This document shows positions 52,319 through 62,604 of a stretch of DNA of 64,000 nucleotides, piece after piece (position 1 is the first letter of the stretch; every line of letters starts with the position of its first letter). This DNA comes from Pseudoalteromonas rubra (lineage in GTDB: Bacteria; Pseudomonadota; Gammaproteobacteria; Enterobacterales; Alteromonadaceae). The notes below the pieces were generated by a model, which was not told the origin of the DNA, searched no databases, and worked only from the letters and a program-made list of their open reading frames with translations. The stretch covers positions 1-64,000 of the forward strand of contig NZ_PNCJ01000007.1 of NCBI RefSeq assembly GCF_005887115.1. Direction: 5' to 3'. Made by a program: the position numbers and the translations under genes.

Positions 52319-53986
52319 ATGTTTTCGTTATCAAGATTTAAACATATGAATTTCAAGGGAGATTTGTTCGGTGGTGTGACCACTGCAATCATTTCCCTAC
52401 CACTCGCCCTCGCCTTTGGCGTGGCATCCGGAGCCGGAGCTGAAGCCGGTATGTGGGGCGCAATTCTCGTTGGCCTCTTTGCTGCCTTGTTTGGCGGTTC
52501 AACTTCCCTGATCTCAGAGCCAACTGGCCCGATGACGGTCATAATGACAGCAGTACTAACCACTATGGTGTCAAAATATCCTGAAGCCGGACCAGCAATG
52601 GCCTTTACTGTGGTGATGATGGCTGGGGCATTTCAGATATTACTGGGGACACTCAAGCTCGGTAAATATGTCACTTTAATGCCCTACAGCGTCGTTTCAG
52701 GGTTTATGTCAGGGATTGGCGTCATACTAATCATCCTGCAATTGGCGCCACTGCTGGGTCATCAGGCCCCTCCAGGAGGTGTACCCGGCACCTTGTCTGC
52801 ATTTCCCGAGCTGTTTCTTAATCTACACTTCTCCGAGCTCTTTTTAGGTGTGCTGACTCTGGGTGTACTGTTCTATATGCCAAAGAAATATCGCCAGTAT
52901 GTTCCCGCTCAGTTGGTTGCCTTAGTCGTTGTTACCCTGATATCCATCCTGCTTTTTGATACCGACAGCATTCGCAGAATTGGCGAAATCCCCAGTGGCC
53001 TGCCTGAGATTGTCTGGCCGACTTTTACCCCCGAACTGTTCACTGAGATGGTCATCGATGCGCTGGTACTGGGGACGCTTGGATGCATAGATACATTACT
53101 GACAGCCGTCATTGGAGATAGTTTGACCCGTACCGAGCATGACTCAGACAAAGAGCTGCGTGGTCAGGGTATTGCTAACATGATTGCAGGCTTTTTTGGT
53201 GCGCTACCAGGCGCTGGTGCCACGATGGGCACTGTGGTCAATATTCAGGTGGGTGCTCGCTCTCCGCTGGCGGGTATCTTCCGGGCGCTGATCCTGATGG
53301 CCGTTGTCTTTGTTGCAGGCAGCCTGACCGAACCAATCCCAATGGCTGTGCTGGCAGGTATCGCCGTCTACGTCGGGATTAACATTCTCGATTGGAGCTT
53401 TATCCAGCGCGCGCACAAACTCAGTATAAGTCAGATGGCCATTATGTATGGCGTTATGTTACTGACTGTATTCGTCGACTTAATGGTGGCTGTTGGTCTA
53501 GGTGTGTTTATTTCCAACATAATGGTCATTGAGCGCCTTAGCCGTGTGCAGGAGCAACATGTCAAAGCCATTAGTGATGGTGATGCTGATGATGACGTAC
53601 CTTTATCCGCGCATGAGCGCGCATTGTTAGAACAAGCAAAGGGCCAGCTGCTATTCTTTTACCTGTCAGGGCCAATGATCTTTAGCGTATCAAAAGCCAT
53701 TACTCGACAGCACCGTCATATTGGCGAGTATAAGACAATGGTGCTCGATTTAAGCGATGTAGCTATGCTGGATGTAACCGTTAGCCTGGCAATTGAAAAC
53801 GCCATCAGCGATGCACTGGACGCGAATTGCCAGGTCTTTATTTACTCACCTAATAAAGATACCAGCGAGCAGCTTCAGAAGTTTGATATTCGCAGCAAAC
53901 TGGGAGAGCATGCATTCTGTAATAGCCGCGAACAGGCACTGAGCAGAGCACTGGAAGCCATGGAGACAAGCAGTATTGAAGCTTAG
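52319..53986 (+). CDS. SulP-family anion transporter with C-terminal STAS domain
   Basis: 555 residues from ATG 52319 (MFSLSRFKHMNFKGDLFGG), chosen because homologues begin here; ATG 52289 would add ten residues. Ten to fourteen membrane segments up to about residue 415, with the family block ISLPLALAFGVASGAGAE near the start and GALPGAGATMGTVVNI, then a STAS domain (about 435-545: VLDLSDVAMLDVTV). Transports sulfate, bicarbonate or a similar anion; the substrate cannot be read from sequence. Its stop overlaps the convergent LysR gene's stop by a few bases. Confidence 0.9.
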   Translation: MFSLSRFKHMNFKGDLFGGVTTAIISLPLALAFGVASGAGAEAGMWGAILVGLFAALFGGSTSLISEPTGPMTVIMTAVLTTMVSKYPEAGPAMAFTVVMMAGAFQILLGTLKLGKYVTLMPYSVVSGFMSGIGVILIILQLAPLLGHQAPPGGVPGTLSAFPELFLNLHFSELFLGVLTLGVLFYMPKKYRQYVPAQLVALVVVTLISILLFDTDSIRRIGEIPSGLPEIVWPTFTPELFTEMVIDALVLGTLGCIDTLLTAVIGDSLTRTEHDSDKELRGQGIANMIAGFFGALPGAGATMGTVVNIQVGARSPLAGIFRALILMAVVFVAGSLTEPIPMAVLAGIAVYVGINILDWSFIQRAHKLSISQMAIMYGVMLLTVFVDLMVAVGLGVFISNIMVIERLSRVQEQHVKAISDGDADDDVPLSAHERALLEQAKGQLLFFYLSGPMIFSVSKAITRQHRHIGEYKTMVLDLSDVAMLDVTVSLAIENAISDALDANCQVFIYSPNKDTSEQLQKFDIRSKLGEHAFCNSREQALSRALEAMETSSIEA

Positions 53987-54849
53987 AGCTGCTCTGCTAA
54001 AAAGTCGATAAGTGCACGAATAGCCGTCGACAAATACTTTCTGGGTGGGTAAACCGCCCAGATCCCCTCCTCCTTAGGCGTAAAGTCATCCAAAACAGTC
54101 ACTAACGCACCGCACTCAAGGGCTTCCTGAACGTAATAATGAGGTAGTTGTACGACTCCCAACCCCTGCCTGGCCGCATCAAGTAAGGCCCAGCCACTGT
54201 TACATCTGAGAGTTCCGGATACTTTTACATGCCGTTCAACGCCATGATCCATAAAGCGCCAGTACTGCGCATTGCCCAGCAGGCAATTGTGTTCAGCTAA
54301 ATCCCGGATGTGCTTAATTGACTGGTGATGTTTCAGGTAACCAGGTGAAACACATACCAAAGTACGCCGCTGAGACAAACGCTTCGCATGCAACGACGAG
54401 TCTTTAAGCTGGCCGATTCTAATCGCCAGATCCACGCCCTGCTCCACCAAGTCCAACTGGGCATTGGTCAATTCCATATCCACAGTCACAGAAGGAAAGC
54501 GGCACATAAATTGGTGCACCAGCGGCATAATATATTGCTCACCGTACATCACGGGTGCCGTCATCCTGATTTTCCCCGTCGGTTGAGAGTCTCTTTGTCG
54601 CAAAGCGGCTGTCGCATCCTCGTAGGCATGCTGCAACAGCCGCGCATGACTAAGAAATACCTGACCTTCCGGCGTCAGAGCAAGATTGCGCGTTGTACGT
54701 GTGAGTAGCTGATACCCAAGCTCTGATTCAAGGGTCTTCACCCGGCGACTTACCTGTGCCACGGAGGTATCCAGCTGCTGTGCGGCTCCCGTAAATGACC
54801 CACAGGTCGCCACCGCTACAAATTCATCTAAACCTGACCATCTGTCCAT
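53983..54849 (-). CDS. LysR-family regulator, probable regulator of formaldehyde detoxification
   Basis: 288 residues from ATG 54849 (MDRWSGLDEF); the frame extends to 54894 but that part is low-complexity. The winged helix-turn-helix (GSFTGAAQQLDTSVAQVSRRVKTLE pattern) occupies residues 10-60, then the effector domain. Divergent from frmA with a 97-base spacer, the classic LysR-target arrangement, so it likely controls frmA-frmB. The inducer would be formaldehyde or S-hydroxymethylglutathione by analogy only. Confidence 0.88.
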   Translation of the reverse strand: MDRWSGLDEFVAVATCGSFTGAAQQLDTSVAQVSRRVKTLESELGYQLLTRTTRNLALTPEGQVFLSHARLLQHAYEDATAALRQRDSQPTGKIRMTAPVMYGEQYIMPLVHQFMCRFPSVTVDMELTNAQLDLVEQGVDLAIRIGQLKDSSLHAKRLSQRRTLVCVSPGYLKHHQSIKHIRDLAEHNCLLGNAQYWRFMDHGVERHVKVSGTLRCNSGWALLDAARQGLGVVQLPHYYVQEALECGALVTVLDDFTPKEEGIWAVYPPRKYLSTAIRALIDFLAEQL

Positions 54850-54865
54850 TATTACAAATACGTAA

Positions 54866-56068
<1,203 letters not shown>

Positions 56069-56077
56069 GGGAAGCAT

Positions 56078-56920
56078 ATGGAATTAGTGAGTGAGAATAG
56101 GGTCGCCGGTGGCTGGCATCGACGCTATCGCCATCAAAGTCAGCATACTCAGTGTGACATGACCTTTGCTATCTTCTTGCCAGAGCAGGCAAATAACACC
56201 CAGCCAGTACCCGTACTTTACTGGTTGTCAGGATTGACCTGCACTGACGAAAACTTCATGCAAAAAGCCGGAGTGTTTAAACGGGCCAATGAGTTAGGCA
56301 TCGCTATCGTGGCACCGGATACATCGCCACGCGGAGAAGATGTACCTGATGACCCTCAGCAGTGCTATGACTTTGGTCTGGGAGCAGGCTTTTATGTCAA
56401 CGCCACACAAGCGCCCTATGATAGACACTATCAGATGTACAGCTACGTAAGCGAAGAACTACCTGCGCTGATCGAGCAGCAGTTCCCCGTTTCTGATAAG
56501 CGTGCTATCGCTGGTCATTCTATGGGCGGTCATGGCGCACTGATCGTCGGGCTGAAAAACCCATCGCGCTATTGTAGTATCTCTGCATTTAGCCCTATTT
56601 CTAACCCGGCAGATTGCCCGTGGGGCAAAAAAGCATTTTCGGGTTATCTGGGTGAAGAGAGTCAAGCCTGGTTGGCCTATGACGCCTGCTACTTGCTCAG
56701 TCAAAGTAAGGACGACCTGAAGGTGCCTGTGCGTGTTGATCAGGGCGAGGCCGACCCGTTTCTTGAAGAACAGCTTAAGCCGCAAGCTTTGGTGAAAGCA
56801 GCTCAGGCTGTGGACTATCCGCTCACAGTAACAATACACCCGGATTATGACCACAGTTACTTCTTTATTTCGTCATTCATAGATGCACACCTGGATTTTC
56901 ACGCGCAGTATCTGAAGTGA
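56078..56920 (+). CDS. frmB: S-formylglutathione hydrolase
   Basis: 280 residues, esterase D family of the alpha/beta-hydrolase fold. Nucleophile serine in AGHSMGGHGAL, with YWLSGLTCTDENF and the late histidine in PDYDHSYFFI. It releases formate and glutathione, completing the glutathione route of formaldehyde detoxification begun by FrmA. Shares a bidirectional terminator with fabY. Confidence 0.96.
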   Translation: MELVSENRVAGGWHRRYRHQSQHTQCDMTFAIFLPEQANNTQPVPVLYWLSGLTCTDENFMQKAGVFKRANELGIAIVAPDTSPRGEDVPDDPQQCYDFGLGAGFYVNATQAPYDRHYQMYSYVSEELPALIEQQFPVSDKRAIAGHSMGGHGALIVGLKNPSRYCSISAFSPISNPADCPWGKKAFSGYLGEESQAWLAYDACYLLSQSKDDLKVPVRVDQGEADPFLEEQLKPQALVKAAQAVDYPLTVTIHPDYDHSYFFISSFIDAHLDFHAQYLK

Positions 56921-56957
56921 TACCTGGTTAATTTGAAGGGGTAAATTGGTATAACCA

Positions 56958-56988
56958 CAAAAAAAGGCGCTGACGCGCCTTTTGTTTG
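56958..56988. terminator. Bidirectional terminator between frmB and fabY
   Basis: AAAAAAGGCGC-TGAC-GCGCCTTTT: the stem GGCGC/GCGCC is extended by A-T pairs and flanked by A and T runs. Confidence 0.9.
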
Positions 56989-57002
56989 CTTAACATAGTA
57001 TT

Positions 57003-58904
57003 TTATAGGGTCAAGTCACCATACTGGTTGTTCACTGTCAGTTTGACTGATTTGTCAAAGCCCGGAATACCCAGCGCATCTTTACTTAGCTGCAATTGTG
57101 ACTCATCGATCATGCCATTACCAAAGCGATAAATAAGCTCGTACTGGCCGAGATCAGCCGCCTGTTGATAGCTGGCTTGCTGTTGTTTTGTTTCTGCCAG
57201 CTTTGCACCGTGCTGTGCAAATTCAGCTTCGCCATAACGCTTGGTTAGCATCTTCAGCGTCATCGCAGGTGACAGGACTGTCGCAGTCGCGTTATTACCA
57301 CCAAACCCTTTGGAGTTAATAAAGGCAATATCCATTTCTCCACAGGGGTAGTGATGTGTGCGAATATCCAAGTGTTGATCATAAACATCGTCAGCGACTG
57401 CGTCTATGGTTGTCACGCCCGGCATAATTTGATGGCTAAAAACGCCCAATGCCATGGCAAGCTGGTCGCCCGATGCAGGGCCAATAGTATGACCCACAAA
57501 TGCTTTGGGTGCTGCCACTTTCCAGCCATCAATACCAAAGGTCTCTGCAATACGATGGTAAATGAAAGATTCTGTCACACGGTTTTGTGGTGTGCTCGAG
57601 CCATGCGCAAGAATAAAGCTACGTTGTTGCAGCGCTTCTGTGCCTGCGATTTGTTCTGCCAGAGCAACAGACTTCGCCATCGTGATGTAATTACCAGGAC
57701 CCGGCGCAGTAATTGACTTTTTAACACCATCAGCATTGACATACACATCGGCGACTGAGCCCATAATATCGGCCCCCAGCTCCAGTGCCAACTTGTCATC
57801 CATCAGAATGGCAACCTGAGCCCCTTCTCCGATAGTAAAGCCGCAATTTTCGCCAAACGGACGGCTGGTGCGGCGGTAGTCAACCTGTTCAGTATTGTCC
57901 AGTTTACGTAAACCTTCCTCGTTGGCCAGTGCCCCCATATTTCCAAAGCCTTCTATGACCTCCGGAGTAAGTGCACATTCGACACTGGCAACGACCGCAA
58001 CGCGGGTACGACCCGCCTGAATATCATTGACTGCCGCACGTAAATTATACAGGAAAGTCGCGCAAGCGCCCGATGTGGAAAAGGTCGTGCCCACACTACC
58101 CGTTACATAGGCGTTAATGAAGTCTGTCGACATAGTGTTAAGACCCAATGCTAGCTGTTTAGTGCTCACCCGCTCGCCTTTCATTCGGCTACGCATCAGC
58201 CCACCAAGCCCCTCATCGTTCACTTGCCCTACCACTGAGGCTGAGTAAGTGCCAATCTGATCAGGCTCAACGCTGTTCATCACTGTTTGCCAGTCTAATC
58301 CCGTTGAACGTATCGCATCGGTCGCAGCAAAAATCGTTGCCTGGAGGCCACGCGGTTGATAACGGCTATTATACATCACTGACGGATCAAACCCGGTTGG
58401 TAACTGACCAGCCGCTTTAATAGGGTTATCTCTGTGACTGTCAACTTTCACTTCCAGCTGCTCAGGAATGAACACCTGAACTGTTTTTTCGTCAATAAAC
58501 TCTAATTGCCAGCTAGATGGAACCGGCGTTGGTAAGTCACGTTTACGGCAGGTGAAAGTCAGACCGCTGTCATCACTTGCCTGCATAGTCAGCTTCTGCT
58601 GCCAGTGTGTTGCGTCAACATCAAAGTGATTTTTTTCGATTTTTCGGATCAGCGTTCCTTCTATGATCTGGCGACCAAACAGAGGTTCAATCTGATCCGT
58701 GCTTACAACTTCACCATCTGCAGTAACCAGTTCCGAGCCCTGTAATGATACCAAATTCATCAAAGTTGCCAGACCCAGAAAAGTTTCCTGTCTTGCAGCA
58801 TCATCCAGGCTGTCTAATACAATACGGCGGTACCCCTGATGGAACGAGGTTCTGCCGGAAGCGTTTACGCCTCCCATGCCTACAATAATTGGTAATGCTG
58901 TCAT
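57003..58904 (-). CDS. fabY: Beta-ketoacyl-ACP synthase FabY
   Basis: 633 residues, far longer than FabB/FabF (about 410) and close to Pseudomonas aeruginosa FabY (634), which condenses acetyl-CoA with malonyl-ACP to begin fatty-acid synthesis. Active-site Cys281 lies in TSGACATFLYN; catalytic histidines are plausible in ILAHGSSTPQNR and FVGHTIGPAS. Divergent from the GlxA-like regulator. Whether FabH also exists in this genome cannot be seen here. Confidence 0.9.
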   Translation of the reverse strand: MTALPIIVGMGGVNASGRTSFHQGYRRIVLDSLDDAARQETFLGLATLMNLVSLQGSELVTADGEVVSTDQIEPLFGRQIIEGTLIRKIEKNHFDVDATHWQQKLTMQASDDSGLTFTCRKRDLPTPVPSSWQLEFIDEKTVQVFIPEQLEVKVDSHRDNPIKAAGQLPTGFDPSVMYNSRYQPRGLQATIFAATDAIRSTGLDWQTVMNSVEPDQIGTYSASVVGQVNDEGLGGLMRSRMKGERVSTKQLALGLNTMSTDFINAYVTGSVGTTFSTSGACATFLYNLRAAVNDIQAGRTRVAVVASVECALTPEVIEGFGNMGALANEEGLRKLDNTEQVDYRRTSRPFGENCGFTIGEGAQVAILMDDKLALELGADIMGSVADVYVNADGVKKSITAPGPGNYITMAKSVALAEQIAGTEALQQRSFILAHGSSTPQNRVTESFIYHRIAETFGIDGWKVAAPKAFVGHTIGPASGDQLAMALGVFSHQIMPGVTTIDAVADDVYDQHLDIRTHHYPCGEMDIAFINSKGFGGNNATATVLSPAMTLKMLTKRYGEAEFAQHGAKLAETKQQQASYQQAADLGQYELIYRFGNGMIDESQLQLSKDALGIPGFDKSVKLTVNNQYGDLTL

Positions 58905-59021
58905 ATCAATCTCTTATCTACTAAAACTCATAATCCGATTTTAGAACGAAGAAAAATATGTTACTTTACATTTTTCGCCACATAACATGCAATTTACGCC
59001 ACAAGATAGAGGTCGGATGAG

Positions 59022-60017
59022 ATGAACACCCGCAGCCACCGTATTGCCTTCACAATTTATGAGCAAATGCTCATCACCAGTGTGACACTACCGGTTGAGA
59101 TGCTCCGCGCAGGTGAAGCATTTGCCAGACGCCATCTCAGTCATGAATTTATTCCTCTGGAACTTGCCTGGCTGAGTGAAACAGGAGGCCCCGTTAACTC
59201 ATCTATGGGCATCCCATTTTCAGCACACACCAGTTACACCGCACTCAGTGAATTTGACTACATTATTGTTCCCAGTATCTGGCGTAACCCCCGCCCTGTG
59301 CTGCGAAAAAATACCTCACTGGTCTCAAATGTGGCTCAGGCATGGCGCACAGGTGCAACACTCATTGGTGTCGGTACCGGGGTGTGTTTCCTCGCGGAGT
59401 CAGGGATCCTAGATGGCCACTCAGCCACAACTCACTGGCATTATGCAGAGCAGTTTAAACGCAGTTACCCTCTTGTCGCTTTAAGGCCTGATTACTTTAT
59501 TACTCAGTCAGAACGCCTGTATACGGTGGCCAGTCTGAACGCATTGGCAGATGTGGTCGTTCATTTAATTGGTCAATTTTATGGCCGTGAGGCAGCTCAC
59601 CATGTACAGCAAAATTTTTCCCATGAAGTACGTAAGCCATACGAAGAACAAAGATATCTCGAAGGCGCGGTAGATAGACACAGTGACGAACAAATCGCGT
59701 CCATCCAATTTTGGTTACGTAATAATTGTGCCAACGACATTACATTTCCAGATATCGCAGCTCAGTTTGGCATGAGTTACAGAACTTTCAATCGCCGTTT
59801 TAAGGCCGCGACAGGTCAGACTGCTGCCAATTATTTACAAACAGTGCGGGTCAGACAAGTTACCGAACTGCTGGCCTCGACGAACTTAAGCATTCAGGAA
59901 ATTGCCCTGGCCTGCGGTTTTAGCTCTCAGGGACAACTTACAAGGGTGTTTAAAAGCGCAATGAATCAAACACCCAGTCACTATCGCCAGGTGGTCAGGA
60001 AAAAGCTATTTTCATAG
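59022..60017 (+). CDS. GlxA-like AraC-family regulator
   Basis: 331 residues. N-terminal DJ-1/PfpI-type class I glutaminase-like domain (about 8-190), with GVGTGVCFLAESG around the nucleophile-elbow position, then two AraC helix-turn-helix motifs (about 225-325: ITFPDIAAQFGMSYRTFNRRF and LSIQEIALACGF). Transcribed divergently from fabY across a 117-base spacer, so fabY may be a target; this is only positional. Its stop abuts the convergent GreA/B-like gene. Confidence 0.88.
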   Translation: MNTRSHRIAFTIYEQMLITSVTLPVEMLRAGEAFARRHLSHEFIPLELAWLSETGGPVNSSMGIPFSAHTSYTALSEFDYIIVPSIWRNPRPVLRKNTSLVSNVAQAWRTGATLIGVGTGVCFLAESGILDGHSATTHWHYAEQFKRSYPLVALRPDYFITQSERLYTVASLNALADVVVHLIGQFYGREAAHHVQQNFSHEVRKPYEEQRYLEGAVDRHSDEQIASIQFWLRNNCANDITFPDIAAQFGMSYRTFNRRFKAATGQTAANYLQTVRVRQVTELLASTNLSIQEIALACGFSSQGQLTRVFKSAMNQTPSHYRQVVRKKLFS

Positions 60018-60494
60018 TTACGAGAGACTTATAACTTCCAGCCACTGAGTCGAGCCGTTAAAGTGAAACTCAATTTCATCGTCAACGCCACGGCCGTGAA
60101 GTGCCCGCCCAATAGGTGACCCAAGTGTTATTACCCTCACTTGAGTTGCCCCCAGCGTCAGCTTCAATCCGCCCTCACTGGGACCAATATAAAACCAATG
60201 ATGCTTACCCTGTTCATCCGCCAGCTCAACCAACGCCCCCACCTGAATAGCGGATGGACAACTTAATGTATACGTACTTGCAAATGCATGGATGGCTTGA
60301 TGAGCCTGGTCTACTCGCTCACTCTGGCCCTCAGCCAGATAGCCAGACTCTATACTGAGAGAATCATACTGAGTTTCCGCCGCACTCTGTTCATGAATTG
60401 CGTCCGCCCTTGCACTCTGTGCAGCCTGTTGTGCTTCCTGAAGCTTACATTCCAGAGCGAACTTTAGATGCTCTATCACATGACTTTTATTCAC
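60018..60494 (-). CDS. GreA/GreB-family transcription factor
   Basis: 158 residues, the GreA size. A helical N-terminal half (about 1-75) followed by a GreA/B C-terminal FKBP-like domain (GALVELADEQGKHHWFYIGP and VITLGSPIGRALHGRGVDDEIEF). The N-terminal helices carry few of the acidic tip residues expected for transcript cleavage (DYDSLSIESG-like region), so it may bind RNA polymerase without GreA activity, as Rnk does. It could modulate transcription in a different way. Convergent with the GlxA-like gene with no gap. Confidence 0.8.
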   Translation of the reverse strand: MNKSHVIEHLKFALECKLQEAQQAAQSARADAIHEQSAAETQYDSLSIESGYLAEGQSERVDQAHQAIHAFASTYTLSCPSAIQVGALVELADEQGKHHWFYIGPSEGGLKLTLGATQVRVITLGSPIGRALHGRGVDDEIEFHFNGSTQWLEVISLS

Positions 60495-60625
60495 ACTTTA
60501 CCTCTGTGTCTAATCGAGCTAGGCGCTTTGCATGCACCAATGGCCGAAAGCGGATGTTCTGATGAACACAGGTACACATCACTCGGACCGCCAGTCAGAT
60601 GCAAAGACAACTCGATAAAAACAAC

Positions 60626-60647
60626 GAAAGGGCCTGATGGCCCTTTC
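60626..60647 (-). terminator. Terminator after the 636-residue lipoprotein gene
   Basis: GAAAGGGCC (60626-60634) pairs with GGCCCTTTC (60639-60647) around TGAT. On the minus strand a partly T-rich stretch (GTTGTTTTTA) follows. It lies 35 bases past the stop codon at 60682. Confidence 0.75.
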
Positions 60648-60681
60648 AAATAATCGCTAATTTTAGCAAATAAAGTCCTGA

Positions 60682-62592
60682 TCAGAATAGCGATTCAAAA
60701 CTGCCATCAGGAAACAACACTCCTGGTATGCCACGCACGGTTTTCACATCTCCTATGAGTTTATCCCCGTAGTAGTAACCACCAGTAAAATTGCGCCCTT
60801 TTTGCTTAACATCTAGCCAGTAACCATCTTTGCCCTTAGCAACAATGTTATTATTGTCGCCCGAACGACGTACCTCCAGCTGTATGACACGACCACCAAG
60901 CAAGTAGCTAAGCTCAGCTGAATTAAGGTTGGTAAAATCGCCCTGTTCAGCTGCTAGCTGTAGTTGAAAATCAGGCGCGCCTTTTAGGTCAAAATCAGCA
61001 TGTATACCAAAAGACAGGTCTAACGTCGTATCATAAACAAATGGCGTTCTTTCAGCTGCATAGAATGTCACAGGGGTAACCTGGTTAACCGTTTCAAACT
61101 GACCTCGTAAACGTAAATTCGGGATCACGCTTTCAACAGTGTCCAGAGGGGATTTCACCCTGTTCAATCGCATTCGCAAATATCCTGCGGTTTTGGAATG
61201 GTCAGTTTGCAAAGTAATATCACCACCAAAGCGGGATATGCCGGTCGCTGTTTCGAAACTGTCTGCGTCCAGAGCACCATCAAATAGTAAGTAGATATCA
61301 TCCAGATCAGCCTGTAACGAAACGCCGCCTTTGCTCACTGTTATAATACCGTCTCCTGAGATGCGATCTCCCAGTGTCGGGCTTTTACGCCATTCAGACA
61401 TAGTGACATCCATATTGACTTCAAAGCCTTTGCTCATGCCGGTAACACGCCAGTTAAAGGCCGGATCAGTAGAATAAACAATATCCAACTCACCAGTTTG
61501 GTATGTACCCGGAGCAGAGTCGTTTGCCGGAGAAACAGTACTTACAACCTCATACACCGCTTCAGATAAGACAAGAAACGATTCTCTGGCAACGTCATCC
61601 GCAACTAAGGTTTCAATATCTTGTAACTGTGTGTTGAGCTCTTCACTATACTTTTCTTCCTGCAGGCGAATGACACCCAGCGAGTCTCTAAAGTGATTAA
61701 GTAACTCGTTGTTATAAACCGTGGCTGAATCTTCCAGGGCTTTCATGCCTTGCAGCTGCATAGCTTCGTTTGCACTGAGTAGTAACTGATCGACAACGCT
61801 GGCAAACAATACACTTTCTTTCTCATCAAGCAATGTCTCCATGAAGTATTGATTGACCAGGTTAATGTAATTTTGCCATGTACTATAATCTGCATTTTTA
61901 TAAGCAGAATCAAATGCATCAGCTAAAGGAGTAATTACATCAGAGTCTTTGCCCTCCAAGTTCAACTGCCTCATAATGTCTGAGTAGGTAAACCCTTTTG
62001 CGGCGTATTCGGCACGAAGGGAGTGATTTATACTGCTATGACTCAGATGATAGATTGGTGTATTTGTCAAAGACAATACCGTGCTATCCAGCTTAGCATC
62101 GCTTAATAATGTGGCATATGAAGAAAAGAACAACTGATTCTGACCAGCTATTGGCTTTGCAGTCAACTTATATTGTACGGATGCATTGACAGGCTCCTTG
62201 TAGTCAATTTCATCGTTGCCGTTGAGGTCATTTGGATCATCAAGCAAAGCTCGACCACACCCTTGCACTCTGGGACACACAACATTTTCAGTACTGGGGT
62301 TAAACTCGAATTGATATACGGCACCGGCCTGTAGGTCAACCGTAAGCGCATTTACGTCATTGGTAGAAAACTCCTGTTTTTCATTCGAACTCACCTTGGT
62401 GACAACCAATTTACCGGATGTATCACCATATTGAGGCACATAGAATGCCACTTCTGCTGATAATGTCTGAGAGGCATCATGACCTAAATTGGGCAGCGCA
62501 GTGTCCACTGTCGGAGCTGGGTCGCTACTTCCTCCACACGCAGTCAAAGTACCGGCCAAAAAGAAAGGTAAGAGCCTATTAATTTGTCGCAT
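60682..62592 (-). CDS. Large outer-membrane lipoprotein of unknown function
   Basis: 636 residues. Lipoprotein signal with lipobox LTAC (Cys19); Gly at +2 rather than Asp predicts release to the outer membrane by LolCDE. Residues 95-115 carry a Ca-binding-like DPNDLNGNDEID stretch. The middle third (about 190-350) is helical, the C-terminal part (about 370-630) is rich in beta strands (ITLQTDHSKTAGYLRMRLN, LDLSFGIHADFDL). I do not recognise a family. A very strong AGGGAGGT precedes it, and it starts 12 bases after the beta-barrel gene's stop, so the two products are probably partners. Confidence 0.82.
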   Translation of the reverse strand: MRQINRLLPFFLAGTLTACGGSSDPAPTVDTALPNLGHDASQTLSAEVAFYVPQYGDTSGKLVVTKVSSNEKQEFSTNDVNALTVDLQAGAVYQFEFNPSTENVVCPRVQGCGRALLDDPNDLNGNDEIDYKEPVNASVQYKLTAKPIAGQNQLFFSSYATLLSDAKLDSTVLSLTNTPIYHLSHSSINHSLRAEYAAKGFTYSDIMRQLNLEGKDSDVITPLADAFDSAYKNADYSTWQNYINLVNQYFMETLLDEKESVLFASVVDQLLLSANEAMQLQGMKALEDSATVYNNELLNHFRDSLGVIRLQEEKYSEELNTQLQDIETLVADDVARESFLVLSEAVYEVVSTVSPANDSAPGTYQTGELDIVYSTDPAFNWRVTGMSKGFEVNMDVTMSEWRKSPTLGDRISGDGIITVSKGGVSLQADLDDIYLLFDGALDADSFETATGISRFGGDITLQTDHSKTAGYLRMRLNRVKSPLDTVESVIPNLRLRGQFETVNQVTPVTFYAAERTPFVYDTTLDLSFGIHADFDLKGAPDFQLQLAAEQGDFTNLNSAELSYLLGGRVIQLEVRRSGDNNNIVAKGKDGYWLDVKQKGRNFTGGYYYGDKLIGDVKTVRGIPGVLFPDGSFESLF

Positions 62593-62604
62593 TTTGTTAC
62601 CTCC

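Noticed and set aside
60495..60625. Short open frame on the plus strand between the Gre-like gene and the lipoprotein terminator
   Set aside because: No ribosome site, overlaps the Gre-like gene's start region and shows no protein-like composition.
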